From Agapetus fuscipes (Eukaryota > Arthropoda > Insecta > Trichoptera > Glossosomatidae), in NCBI GenBank assembly GCA_951799405.1, contig OX637336.1, forward strand, positions 21,495,479 through 21,559,478: a DNA stretch of 64,000 bases, read 5' to 3'. The first letter of the stretch is position 1; each line of letters opens with the position of its first letter. Below the pieces are notes generated by a model. The model saw only the letters and a program-made list of their open reading frames with translations, made no database searches and had not been told where the DNA came from. This document shows positions 42,277 through 52,500 of the stretch, one piece after another. A program made the position numbers and the translations under genes.

Positions 42277-42775
42277 ATCTTCCGCTACATCAAATGTAGT
42301 CACTACAACACATGTAGTTCACAACAAGCATCCCGCTTGCAACAGCCACAGAATGGCTTCTTCCGCTACATCAAATGTAGTCACTACAACACATGTAGTT
42401 CACAACAAGCCTCCCGCTTGCAACAGCCACAGAATGGCTTCTTCCGCTACATCAAGTGTAGTCACTACAACACATGTAGTTCACAACAAGCATCCCGCTT
42501 GCAACAGCCACAGAATGGCTTCTTCCGCTACATCAAATGTAGTCACTACAACACATGTAGTTCACAACAAGCATCCCGCTTGCAACAGCCACAGAATGGC
42601 TTCTTCCGCTACATCAAATGTAGTCACTACAACACATGTAGTTCACAACAAGCATCCCGCTTGCAACAGCCACAGAATAGCTTCTTCCGCTACATCAAAT
42701 GTAGTCACTACAACACATGTAGTTCACAACAAGCATCCCGCTTGCAACAGCCACAGAATGGCTTCTCACATCAGC
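42254..42775. repeat. 81-bp x ~6.4 tandem array between gag-pol and the 3' LTR
   Basis: Units begin near 42254, 42335, 42416, 42497, 42578, 42659 and 42740 (GCTTGCAACAGCCACAGAAT onwards). The unit contains the inverted pair CTACATCAAATGTAG and CTACAACACATGTAG. Because 81 is a multiple of three, plus-strand frames stay open as repeated peptides. These are antisense to the retrotransposon and are not genes. Confidence 0.93.
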
Positions 42776-45700
42776 TTTCCAAGAGATCTATCAGGTCATC
42801 TCTGTCAACCTCACTCCCTTGGCTGTCAGACTCACTTGAGTCTTTTGAGGCTCCCTTGTAAGGCCTCAATGCATCAACAGCAACCAATGCACTGAACTTC
42901 TTGTATCCACGCATACCCTTGATGCTCCGAATAGAGTAGCGATCAATATCTGGAAAAACTTTAGTCACTCTGTAAGGACCTCCATACAAAGGATCAATCT
43001 TATGGTTGATTCCTGCTCCACCTTTAGTCACAGCTTGCTTCCACAATACAAGGTCTCCCTTGTTATACTTACGTGCTGCCTTACGGCGTTTATCAAACTG
43101 TGCCTTCATACGCTGAGCAGCAACTTCCATGTTACTTGCAGCTTCCTTTTGCCTTTCTTCCAACCTTTTGGCAACATCCACAGTTTCCTCAGTTTGATCA
43201 TTCTCAACATCAGCTAAAAGATGACTTACATGTCCAAACATCAACTGGTGTGGAGTAAACTTGGTACTAGCATTCACAGTGTTGTTGATTCCCCAGATAA
43301 TATCAGGTAAACCACCATCCCATGACCTCTCATCAGTGCCTGAAGCACGCATAGCATCCAATATGGTGCGATTTGTCCTCTCCACTTGGCCATTAGCTCT
43401 CGGCGTAGCCACTGCAGTTAAAATATGGCGAAACTGCTTTCTGATGGCAAACTGCTTAAAGTGCCGACTATTGAATGCCAAACCTCTATCAGATATGACT
43501 CTGGTAGGAACACCAAACATACTGAACATCTCATTCAGTTTCCTTATTGTTTCCACAGAACTCAGAGTGCGAGTCGGGTAAACAAACACAAACTTAGAGA
43601 AAGCATCTGTAATCACAAGAACATAATTATTGCAATTCTTACTCTTTGGGAAAGGACCCAAATGGTCAACGTGCAGAGTATGCAACGGCTTGGCTGGCTT
43701 AGGAACAACATTGAGTTTTCCTTCTTTCTTCCCATACTGCCCTTTAGAAAATGCACAATTAATGCAAGCGGCCACATATTTTCTAATAAAGCGAGTCATC
43801 TTCGGGAACCAAAACTCACTCTTGATGAGTTTCTCACATCTGTCAAATCCTGGATGCCCAATATCATCATGATGTTTCCTTATTAGCATCCACTTAGCCA
43901 TACTTGGTACTACAAGGCGGTCTCCATGCAATGTCTTGCGGTACAATCTACCATTTTTCTCACAAAAATCTGTTATAATACCGGCATCAGCCTTTCCACT
44001 GTCTAGTTGCTCCAATATGGATGTGATCTTTCTATCTTGTAATTGCAAAGAAAGTAACCAATCATCCTCCTGTATCATCATAGTATTGACATCTACTGGA
44101 GCTGGATTACGGCTCAATGCATCAACATGCTTCATACGATGTCCAGGACGATATTCAATCTCCAAATCATACTCTTGGATCATCAGCCACCATCTGGCTA
44201 CTCTCGGTATCATATCCTTTTTAGCAAAAGTTGATCTGACGGCAGTACAGTCTGTAATAACTTTGAAATGTATTCCAACTAGAAAAATTCTGAATCGCTT
44301 TATTGATTCAACAACTGCCAGAGTTTCCAACTCGTAGCTATGATAAAAAGCTTCCTCTTTGGAAGTAACTCGACTGAAGTATGCAACAGGTTTCAATTCA
44401 CCGCTACTTTGAATTTGCATCAATATTCCTCCCAAACCCAATTTGCTAGCATCAGTGTGGACTTCAGTTGGGAGCTCGTTGTCATACAGAGCTAGCACAG
44501 GTCGCGAAGCTAGTTTTTCCTTCAACTTTTGGAATGCTCTTTCCTGTGGATCTTCCCATATCCAAGTGATATTCTTTTTCGTAAGCTCTGTCAGCGGGCG
44601 AGCAATACTTGCAAAATCCTTGATAAACTTGCGGAAGTAGCTCGTCAATCCAACAAACTGTCTGACTTCATGTACATTTCTGGGAGTTCTAAATTCTTCA
44701 ACGGCCAATGTTTTGTTTGAACCAGGAGCTACACCATCTCCCGTTACTTCGTGGCCCAAATAGCTTATTTCCGTCTTCAAGAATGAACATTTCTTCAAAT
44801 TGACCTTCAAGTCTGCTCTTTTCAACAATTCAAATACTGATTTCAACAATCTCAATCCTTCACTGACTGTAACACTTGGTATTAGAATGTCATCCATGTA
44901 GATTAGGATATTCTCATTAGGTATTGTCTGCAGTGCTCTCTTAATGACCCTCATAAATACAGAAGGTGCATTAGCCAGCCCATAACTCATGCGCAAATAT
45001 TCATATTGCCCATCTGGTGTAATGAATGCTGTCTTTGGAATAGAGTCTTTATCAACAGGGATCTGATGATAGCCTTGCGTTAAGTCCAGACTAGTGAAGT
45101 ATACCTTGTTAGCAAGTTTACAGATCTGATCATCAATATGAGGTAATGGATACCTGTCTTTCACAGTAATAGAGTTCAAGGCTCTATAGTCAACACATAA
45201 TCTGTAATCTCCAGTCTTTTTGCGCACTAGGATAACTGGACTAGCATAATCTGACTCTGACTCTCGGATGATTCCATTAGCAAGAAGGTCGTCAACCTTT
45301 TCTTGTACCACCTTTCGCTCACCTGCGGACAACCTGTATGGTTTATGGTAGACGGGTTTATCACTGAGCGTCTTAATCTTCATTTGACCAAGATTTGTAC
45401 ATCCAAGTTCAGTAGTTGAATTGGCGAAACATGAATGAAAGGTGTCGAGTACCTTGTTAAGCTCTGCTCTCTCTTGGAGAGAAATATCTCCAACATCTAC
45501 ATCAGTGTGCTCTAAAATAAAACAAGAAGTGCTCCTTACTTCTGGTCCTCGGCTTGCCTCATCGCCCTCAGTTGCTTCTACTGCCTCCACAGCTCTTGTG
45601 AGAAGCTGATCCTTTGTCCAACAAATCGTCTCACTTCCAATATTGTGGACAACAAGTTCAGAATCTCCAGATCCGACTATGATGCTCGGAATGAGGTAGC

Positions 45701-47183
45701 TCATCTTCCCCACTTCAAAGCATCGGGCAGCTGATGTGAAACACATCTCTCCTACTGCTCCTAAAACATAAACTTTTACACATTTGGCAATACCAGGTAG
45801 GATACTCACGTCCTCTGAACACCTTACAGCCCACGACTGTGTAGATTCCTCCGTCCCAATGGTTATCTTTTCCAAAGGACTTTCCTCCTTGTCCTCTATA
45901 ATTTTTACCATATCTCCTCTCACAATAAGTTGAATACCAAGTTGATTAACAATTGGTTGTCCAATCAAGACATCTATTTCACCCATGCTGCAATCTGTGA
46001 CAAGTGCATATGTTGCTAGAAATAAACCGTCAACTTTTAGGATAAAGGATACAATTCCCAATGCTGCAGTAACTCCTCCAGTAAAACCTTTGAGTACAGT
46101 TGTTGTCGGCTCCATCACAAGATTCAGCTTCTCTTTTGCACCTTTGGAAATAATGTTGGATTGACTTCCAGTGTCAATATATCCCTTCATCGGTGCTCCA
46201 TTCACAAGTATGTCCTTCCAGTATAACTTCTCTGTGGAAAAAGATGTTAATAAACATACCAGACTCGGCTCCTTGGACTTTTTCCTCTGGAAGCACTGCT
46301 CCAAGAGATGTCCCGTCTTTCCGCATCCACGGCACCGCTTGACACTAGTAGTGCCCTTCTGCCAGCAGGCCTTGGCAATGTGGCCACTCTTGCCGCAGTT
46401 AAAGCAGGTTATGCTCCGGGGTGCAGCAGGTCTTTGCAACGGCGCCCGTCGACCGGTACTGGTCCCCGCTTGTAAACTCCTCTTGGCCGCCTGTTTGTCC
46501 TGGCTCTTGTAGTTCTCCTGCGCTGACAAGAACCCCACATACAGGTCCTCAGGCGAGTCACACCTGAAGCTCCTGGCATACGGCTGCAGCTCACTGGGCA
46601 ACCCTCGAATGAGGCAGGATATGGCTGCCTCATTGTCCAGCCGGCATCTCCTCACTAGCAGCAGTTTGCTGTGGTAGTAGTGAGTCATGGACTCACTCTC
46701 CCTCTTACGCCGCCCCATCATCTCCTCCAGCATATCGGCATACTCTATTTGCCGAGGGAAGGCACCTGTCAAGGCCGCCTTCCACTCACTCCACGTCAGG
46801 CTGTAGCTCTCAAGCTGCTCGAACCAGCGTTTAGCTGATCCCCTCAACCTAGTCTGCATGTAGCAGGACTTGGCGTAGTCGTCCCAGCCATGCACCTCGC
46901 CTAGGACATCAATTTTCTGCACCCAGGCAGACACAGTGCAGTCTTTGTCATCCGGGTCGAATTTTGGGATGACCTCACTCCGCACAGTGGGCGCAGAAGT
47001 AGATGGCCCAGAAGAAGATGGCACCGGCGCCACAGGTGGCTGTCTAGGCACGCTGCTACCGCTCTTCTCCGCCATGTATTTGGCAAGCATGCCTTCGAGG
47101 CGCGTCTCAAGCAACCTCTCAAAGAGAACACTGGCAGGTTCATCCTCTTCGGTCCTCCTGGCGGGCTCTCGGCCGTTCGACAT
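42771..47183 (-). CDS. Gypsy gag-pol polyprotein, single ORF (1470 aa)
   Basis: Retrotransposon polyprotein. Gag-like N-terminus (1-250), then two CCHC zinc knuckles (about 260-273 and 284-297). Aspartic protease at 337-340 (DTGS). Reverse transcriptase with YMDD at about 762-765, RNase H (HTDAS at about 909), integrase HHCC zinc-binding region (HHDDIGH at about 1104 and CINC at about 1140), then the DDE core (first D in HVDHLG, about 1173; ISDRG for the second) and a C-terminal tail. Gag and pol are fused in one frame without a stop or frameshift, unlike many Gypsy elements. The ATG at 47183 is chosen because it is the first in frame. There are no internal stops, so the protein could be made. 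Confidence 0.95.
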   Translation of the reverse strand: MSNGREPARRTEEDEPASVLFERLLETRLEGMLAKYMAEKSGSSVPRQPPVAPVPSSSGPSTSAPTVRSEVIPKFDPDDKDCTVSAWVQKIDVLGEVHGWDDYAKSCYMQTRLRGSAKRWFEQLESYSLTWSEWKAALTGAFPRQIEYADMLEEMMGRRKRESESMTHYYHSKLLLVRRCRLDNEAAISCLIRGLPSELQPYARSFRCDSPEDLYVGFLSAQENYKSQDKQAAKRSLQAGTSTGRRAPLQRPAAPRSITCFNCGKSGHIAKACWQKGTTSVKRCRGCGKTGHLLEQCFQRKKSKEPSLVCLLTSFSTEKLYWKDILVNGAPMKGYIDTGSQSNIISKGAKEKLNLVMEPTTTVLKGFTGGVTAALGIVSFILKVDGLFLATYALVTDCSMGEIDVLIGQPIVNQLGIQLIVRGDMVKIIEDKEESPLEKITIGTEESTQSWAVRCSEDVSILPGIAKCVKVYVLGAVGEMCFTSAARCFEVGKMSYLIPSIIVGSGDSELVVHNIGSETICWTKDQLLTRAVEAVEATEGDEASRGPEVRSTSCFILEHTDVDVGDISLQERAELNKVLDTFHSCFANSTTELGCTNLGQMKIKTLSDKPVYHKPYRLSAGERKVVQEKVDDLLANGIIRESESDYASPVILVRKKTGDYRLCVDYRALNSITVKDRYPLPHIDDQICKLANKVYFTSLDLTQGYHQIPVDKDSIPKTAFITPDGQYEYLRMSYGLANAPSVFMRVIKRALQTIPNENILIYMDDILIPSVTVSEGLRLLKSVFELLKRADLKVNLKKCSFLKTEISYLGHEVTGDGVAPGSNKTLAVEEFRTPRNVHEVRQFVGLTSYFRKFIKDFASIARPLTELTKKNITWIWEDPQERAFQKLKEKLASRPVLALYDNELPTEVHTDASKLGLGGILMQIQSSGELKPVAYFSRVTSKEEAFYHSYELETLAVVESIKRFRIFLVGIHFKVITDCTAVRSTFAKKDMIPRVARWWLMIQEYDLEIEYRPGHRMKHVDALSRNPAPVDVNTMMIQEDDWLLSLQLQDRKITSILEQLDSGKADAGIITDFCEKNGRLYRKTLHGDRLVVPSMAKWMLIRKHHDDIGHPGFDRCEKLIKSEFWFPKMTRFIRKYVAACINCAFSKGQYGKKEGKLNVVPKPAKPLHTLHVDHLGPFPKSKNCNNYVLVITDAFSKFVFVYPTRTLSSVETIRKLNEMFSMFGVPTRVISDRGLAFNSRHFKQFAIRKQFRHILTAVATPRANGQVERTNRTILDAMRASGTDERSWDGGLPDIIWGINNTVNASTKFTPHQLMFGHVSHLLADVENDQTEETVDVAKRLEERQKEAASNMEVAAQRMKAQFDKRRKAARKYNKGDLVLWKQAVTKGGAGINHKIDPLYGGPYRVTKVFPDIDRYSIRSIKGMRGYKKFSALVAVDALRPYKGASKDSSESDSQGSEVDRDDLIDLLES

Positions 47184-47499
47184 TGCTTACTTGTAAATTA
47201 ACACGCGAAAAACAAAAATGCAAAAACAACAAAAACAAAATGGCGACACGGCGTCCAAACACGAAAAATTTCTTTAAAACAAACAAAAACGTACACAAAA
47301 AGCGTCCCAGCACAAATATAAATAACAAAAAGCGTCTATGCACACACAAGAAATAGAACCAGCAAAAATATTCGCATCAAGCGTCCAAACACAAATTCTC
47401 GCAACAAGCGTCTATAATATCGCAGATCAAACAAAAAGTATCTCACCAAAATCGCTTCAACACAAAAAATGAGTCGCGGATTATATCCCACTTCTGAAT

Positions 47500-47702
47500 T
47501 GTAAAGAAATTCAAACACCTTAGATCTTTTAAAGTTGCATTTATTGTCAGATGAAAATAGATACGTCACATACAAAAACAATGTAGTGCGTGGTTGTACT
47601 ACTGGCTGTATATAATTCACGTCCCGGATCAGTAAGTAGACCCGGTTCCTTCTCTATGGTGTGGCAATGCTGAAAAATCCCTCAGTGTTGTGCAGCATTA
47701 CA
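47500..47702 (-). repeat. 5' LTR of the Gypsy element
   Basis: 203 bp, identical by eye to 41598-41800. It should hold the element's promoter (minus strand). The leader between 47184 and 47499 contains several AAACAC/GCGTC-type short repeats (for example AGCGTCCAAACAC and AGCGTCTAT). Confidence 0.95.
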
Positions 47703-47714
47703 CTATTATGCATT

Positions 47715-47790
47715 TTATTTGTAAATAGCAACCACTAAACAAATATTTTAGCTTTTTCCGTAACAACTCTGGTCACGTTAAAAAAATCTT
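47715..47790 (+). repeat. Family B fragment
   Basis: AAATAGCAACCACTAAACAA and AGCTTTTTCCGTAACAACTC resemble the middle of family B. It is cut by the Gypsy element on the left and the Harbinger fold-back on the right. Confidence 0.4.
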
Positions 47791-47791
47791 A

Positions 47792-48636
47792 CCCCCGTAT
47801 TCACGATCAAAACTGATTTAAGTGCCTAACTCAAGCGCTACACTAACTCAAGGGTCGACATTCTGGAGCGTTTTGTTTCTGCCATTTTTGTTTCTCACAC
47901 TTTATGGTCTTAGCAAAATAGTTACAGTAATGAAAAAAATCAAGCATGTTTATTAATTTTTTATCTTAATTTTAAAGCTTAAACAAAATATATAACTGAA
48001 GAATTGCTACCACAAAAAAATATTTAAAAAAACGCGTTTTTTTTTACATTTTTAGCTTTTTTTTCGTGTGTGCTGTATTTTGGATTTTTTTTTTTGCTTT
48101 TTACTTACAGAACTATACATTGTTTAGGTTCAATACTTAACATTTTTTCAATAATGTCAATAGTTTTTGAGTAAATATGGAAAAACTGTGTTCTTTGATT
48201 TAATTAAAATTTAATTCATTTAGTAGTTTCAGTTTTTCCATATTTACTCAAAAACTATTGACATTATTGAAAAAATGTTAAGTATTAAACCTAAACAATG
48301 TATAGTTCTGTAAGTAAAAAGCAAAAAAAAAAATCCAAAATACAGCACACACGAGAAAAAAACTAAAAATGTAAAAAAAACGCGTTTTTTTAAATATTTT
48401 TTAAATATATAGTTATATATTTTGTTTAAGCTTTATAATTAAGATAAAAAAATAATAAACATGCTTGATTTTTTTCATTACTGTAACTATTTTGCTAAGA
48501 CCATAAAGTGTAAGAAACAAAAACGGCGGATTTAGCTTTATAACACGCCTTAAGTATTGTTCTTGAAATGAATTTTCCCAATCTAAGCGCTAGTTTGCCC
48601 TTAAGTAAGTGCCAGTTTTGATCGTGAATACGGGGG
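47792..48636. mobile_element. Harbinger-type fold-back element, 845 bp, TTA TSD
   Basis: TTA at 47789-47791 and 48637-48639. The ends CCCCCGTATTCACGATCAAA and TTTGATCGTGAATACGGGGG are perfect inverted repeats. Complementarity continues through almost the whole element (for example ACTATACATTGTTTAGGTT with AACCTAAACAATGTATAGT) to a centre near 48205, with ~390-bp arms. It is non-coding. Its termini match the decayed Harbinger element at 36.2-37.2 kb. Confidence 0.92.
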
Positions 48637-48639
48637 TTA

Positions 48640-49039
48640 GTCTCTTTGTGCTGGCTTGATTTTTAAATATTACCTGTGTTATAACACCTATGTATAATGT
48701 AGGTACAGGAAAAATTGGGAATAAAATGCTAAATAAATACAAACACTTTCAGTACAATATATATTATGTAACAGCAAATAAAATATGTAATAGTTCAACA
48801 ATACAGCTTTTTATACATTGACTAATGGTTTACAGGTACCTTGAAGTAAAAATCAACAAGTTTTTAAAACTTTTCCTTGGTAACAGGATCATACATTTTA
48901 TTTGTACAATATCACATTGTTTTGTAAAGTGTAATCAGACGTTATGTACAAAAAAGTTCAAATACAAAATAACAAGACATATTTGTAAATTAAATTGAAA
49001 AATCTGCTTCACGAAGAGTGAGGCTCGAACATTTTATAA
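48640..49039. other. AT-rich DNA with no recognised feature
   Basis: The stretch between the fold-back element and the next family B copy shows no gene or identifiable repeat. The minus-strand AATAAA at about 48897-48902 could serve ACY1 but is far (about 640 bp) from its stop. Confidence 0.4.
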
Positions 49040-49200
49040 AATTTGAACTTTTTTCTTGGCGAGCAAACGTCAGTGTTGCATGGAACTGCTGTCCTTAGCA
49101 ACCAATAAAAAAAATATGTTTGCCTCTTCCGTGGCAAACCCGGCCGGTGACGACACAGTATTATCTACGTCAATTTACGTGCAGACCTCATTATAATTCT
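49040..49200 (+). repeat. Family B repeat, copy 7 (near-consensus)
   Basis: TTTTCTTGGCGAGCAAACGT, GTCCTTAGCAACCAATAAAA, AACCCGGCCGGTGACGACAC and GTCAATTTACGTGCAGACCT. The CRE site is one base off (TGACGACA). Confidence 0.75.
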
Positions 49201-49542
49201 TTCGATATCATTTCTAACGTTTCTTTATATTCTAGAAAATTAAATTATTGTTGGAAAGGAAAGAAATTAGTGGTTATAATTTTTAAAACAAGTGAAAAAT
49301 GTAAAAAATTACAAAATCTACAATTTTACAAAATGCACATATTACCATCACATTTTTGAAATTCAAATATCTCCAATATCTGCGTAAACCTCAATTCCAA
49401 ATGGATTTTAATTTACAGAAGATGGGAGGTACTTTCTTAACAATCTTAAGACCTTAGAAATCAACATGTTATAGTATGTTTCCTGGGATACACCCCATGA
49501 TTTGTTGGATTTACCCCAGCCAGGCGCCTACACAACAAATGG

Positions 49543-52500
49543 TTACTGAACGTTGGCGACGGCCGGGATGAGCTTTTCATAGATGTCCAGGCCTCGCAGG
49601 AAGGTGTCGGCGTGTAAGAACTCGTCGTGGTCATGCAGGAGGACGGGCGTGGAGGCCATGGGGGAGAAGCCCAGCGCCGGCAGACCCACACCGCGGACAT
49701 AGCGACTGTCAGTGCCCCCGGGGAAGATCCGCGGCAGCAGCGTCAAATTCCTGCAAATGCAATGCATACATACATAGATGTACTTTAAATAAGTATGGAG
49801 GTATTATTGTATCATTGAGTTTACATTATATTTTTGTAGCCTTGAAAGAAAAGATCTATCTATTTTAAATGTTTTCCTATATTTCAAACCTTTTTTTTCT
49901 TCCCAGTAGCCCAATGGACTCGGAACAAACACCATAGACAACAAAAATTTGAGGTCACATGGGCGGGTTGATAGGGAACAGGCAAACAAATGTTTTGTGC
50001 ATAAAATTCGTGCTGAGCCTCATGTTTGTTAATATAATTATTATTATAGAATAATAATTATTATAATCTAATTATTTTAGTAACCCTATATTTTAATAAG
50101 CCTATTTCTAATTATTTTAGTAAACCTATAAATAATCTAATTATTTGTCAGTGTTATGGCCGAGGGGGCCAAGTGGCCGATCTTTCTAGCGTATTTGGAA
50201 TAGAATAACGTTGGTTCGATCCCCGCTTGGGTCACTTGACCATAACTTTGACCCTGGTTCAACAGATGTTATTGGGTAATTATTAATTAAAAATTCATTA
50301 ATAAACAGTAATGAATTATTAATTGATGATATTAATACCTGTTTCTGGCCAGGCAGAATAGGTTGGTGAATTGCATTCCTTTTCACAAATCTATTTTTAT
50401 AAAAAAAAAACCTACATTGCCTCTATGATCCACATACAACATGGGTGACACTGACAGACACATAGAACATCAGTGAGAATGGAAGTACATATAAATTGTA
50501 CAGGGAACTGCGGATAAAGTAACAGGAAGTGCAAAGGAATGAATCTGAAGCATGTGTGAGAAACGTGTTGTAAGTGTTAGCATGCTTAAGATGTAGGAGA
50601 CTTACAGGTCATCAGCTGCTGTTTTGAATGCCATCCAGAATGGGTTGCTTGCATCCAGTTTGGTGATCTCCACTTTAGGGTTCTTCTGCTCAAACTCAAT
50701 GGTGACTCCTTCCCCACACTCCGTGCACCAGTACCTGATCTGTTCATCACATCCACAAGCAATTAAAGAACAATCACAGAGAACAAGGTACACACAGGGA
50801 CTGGGATGCTGCACCCCCTCCCTGTTGAACCTTTTACAAAAGCTGCACTGTTCTAAATCTCAGAGAACATAAGCTAGACCTACTTTTTGATTTAATGCTA
50901 CGTCTATCAAAGAACGCCAATCATGATTACTACTTTATATAATGCAGCTCTAAAAACAGCTAAAGTACGTTTAAAAACATAGATTATATTTTAGCCACAT
51001 GTCTTTCGCCAACATTGAGTCCTTGCAACTCTATGCAACCTTGCCTGAACAATAACAATATGGAGTGCGCACTTGGTTTTCTAGCTTTTGGAGCACTCAG
51101 TAAGCAGACAAAAAGATGGTATTGATTTTATGAGGATAGCCATTTACATGACATGTAGTCTCATAGGCTACTAATTACGATACTAAGTGACCACAATTGT
51201 TTTTGGCCACAGAGTATTTGGTGTTATTGTCCAAAGATCCGAACTCCTCGCCTGTGGTTCTGAGGTACCTTCCAATGGAAGGGTTAAAGAGACAACTTTT
51301 CCAAATGTCAAAAGTAAAAACGGAGGAACGCAGGGAAGTAAGAAGGCTTAAAGCAAGGTGGCTTGACAGAGTGGTGGAGCACTGTTATGCAGGAGAAACA
51401 AAGGCCTTGAGGAGAAAGGCGTGGGGCGGACAGGGTTGTCAGCTGTTGTTAAATGAGAACACGACACATCCCGAGTTGTTGTGCAAACCATTTGATGATG
51501 ATGAACTATGAAACATTTATCTAATTAATTACCATCTTCTCAAATGCATCATGGTCCACATCTACAGCTAGACGGACATCAAACACAACTGTCAGAGATT
51601 CTGGAATCACATTTGTTTGTACTCCACCCTAGAAAAGTATTAAAAATGAGTTAATGAAATCAATCAAACAACTGAAACAATCATATTTTTTTGTGTTTGT
51701 GTATTAACACTGTGAAAATTCATGTTTTTGGTTTGTTATTCAAATAAACAACACTTTTAAACACTGTTTTCAATTTCACAAATATGATATATTTAAAAAA
51801 TTAAATTTTATCATTAATTGATGAGGCATTCACTTTGTAACCTTTCATTTTTAAGTTGTTTATTTTTAATTTTAATTTTTTAATTAAATTTTAAATTTAC
51901 TACTAACGTTTTCGACTATTCAGTCATCATCAGGTAGGAAAAAATTTGAAAATTTGATTTTTTCCTACCTGATCTATCTATCTATAATCTATCTATAATC
52001 TAAGTTGCAAGGATATATTCATTCAAAGCTCTCAGATGTATGCCCACAAACAAACACGTGTAGTTCGCGCTTACAAATGCTGATTGTGTACTTACAAATA
52101 AAATCCAAACCTCAAATGAACATAAGCCCTGCAACTCTTGCCGACATTCTCTGAAACAGGGGTGACATTGGCAAAGTGAACCATTTTTTACAGTATGGGT
52201 GGTCAACCTCATACCAACCTATAAGTCAAGGAATAATACCTGATGATGACTGAATAGTCAAAAACGTAAGTAGTATAATTTAAAATTTAATTTTTTAATT
52301 ATATCATATTTGTGAAATTAAAAACAGTGTTTAAAAGTTAAAAGTGTTGTTTATTTGAATAAAAAACCAAAAACTGAAACAATATTTCTAGTGACAGTTA
52401 TGTTTTACTTACGGAGTAGCAACTGGACAGACATGAAATAAGTTTAATAGTAAAATTGAATGAAATGAAAGTATTTAGAAAAAAATGTTAAAGTGATGCC

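Larger units (their letters stand above)
41598..47702 (-). mobile_element. Ty3/Gypsy LTR retrotransposon, 6105 bp, apparently full length
   Basis: Two 203-bp LTRs (41598-41800 and 47500-47702) look identical by eye, start TG and end CA. CTAT duplicates at 41594-41597 and 47703-47706 are the target site. One long gag-pol ORF lies between them on the minus strand. After the 5' LTR (minus strand) comes ATTCAGAAGTGGGAT, complementary to the usual 3' arm of tRNA-Leu, a likely primer site. Identical LTRs, a target duplication and an open ORF indicate a recent insertion. No envelope-like ORF is seen. Confidence 0.97.

Noticed and set aside
42227..42895. Plus-strand ORFs of 222 and 174 codons with repeated peptides
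   Set aside because: They arise from the 81-bp tandem array (a multiple of three) antisense to the Gypsy element. There is no start context, domain or independent support.
46171..46512. Plus-strand ORFs across the Gypsy gag region
   Set aside because: They are antisense to the retrotransposon ORF, which has zinc knuckles and protease motifs on the minus strand.
51197..51511. 104-codon plus-strand ORF ([16 protein letters not shown] region)
   Set aside because: It is inside an ACY1 intron, with no domain I recognise. The K/R-rich text recalls the end of LINE ORFs but is too short to assign.
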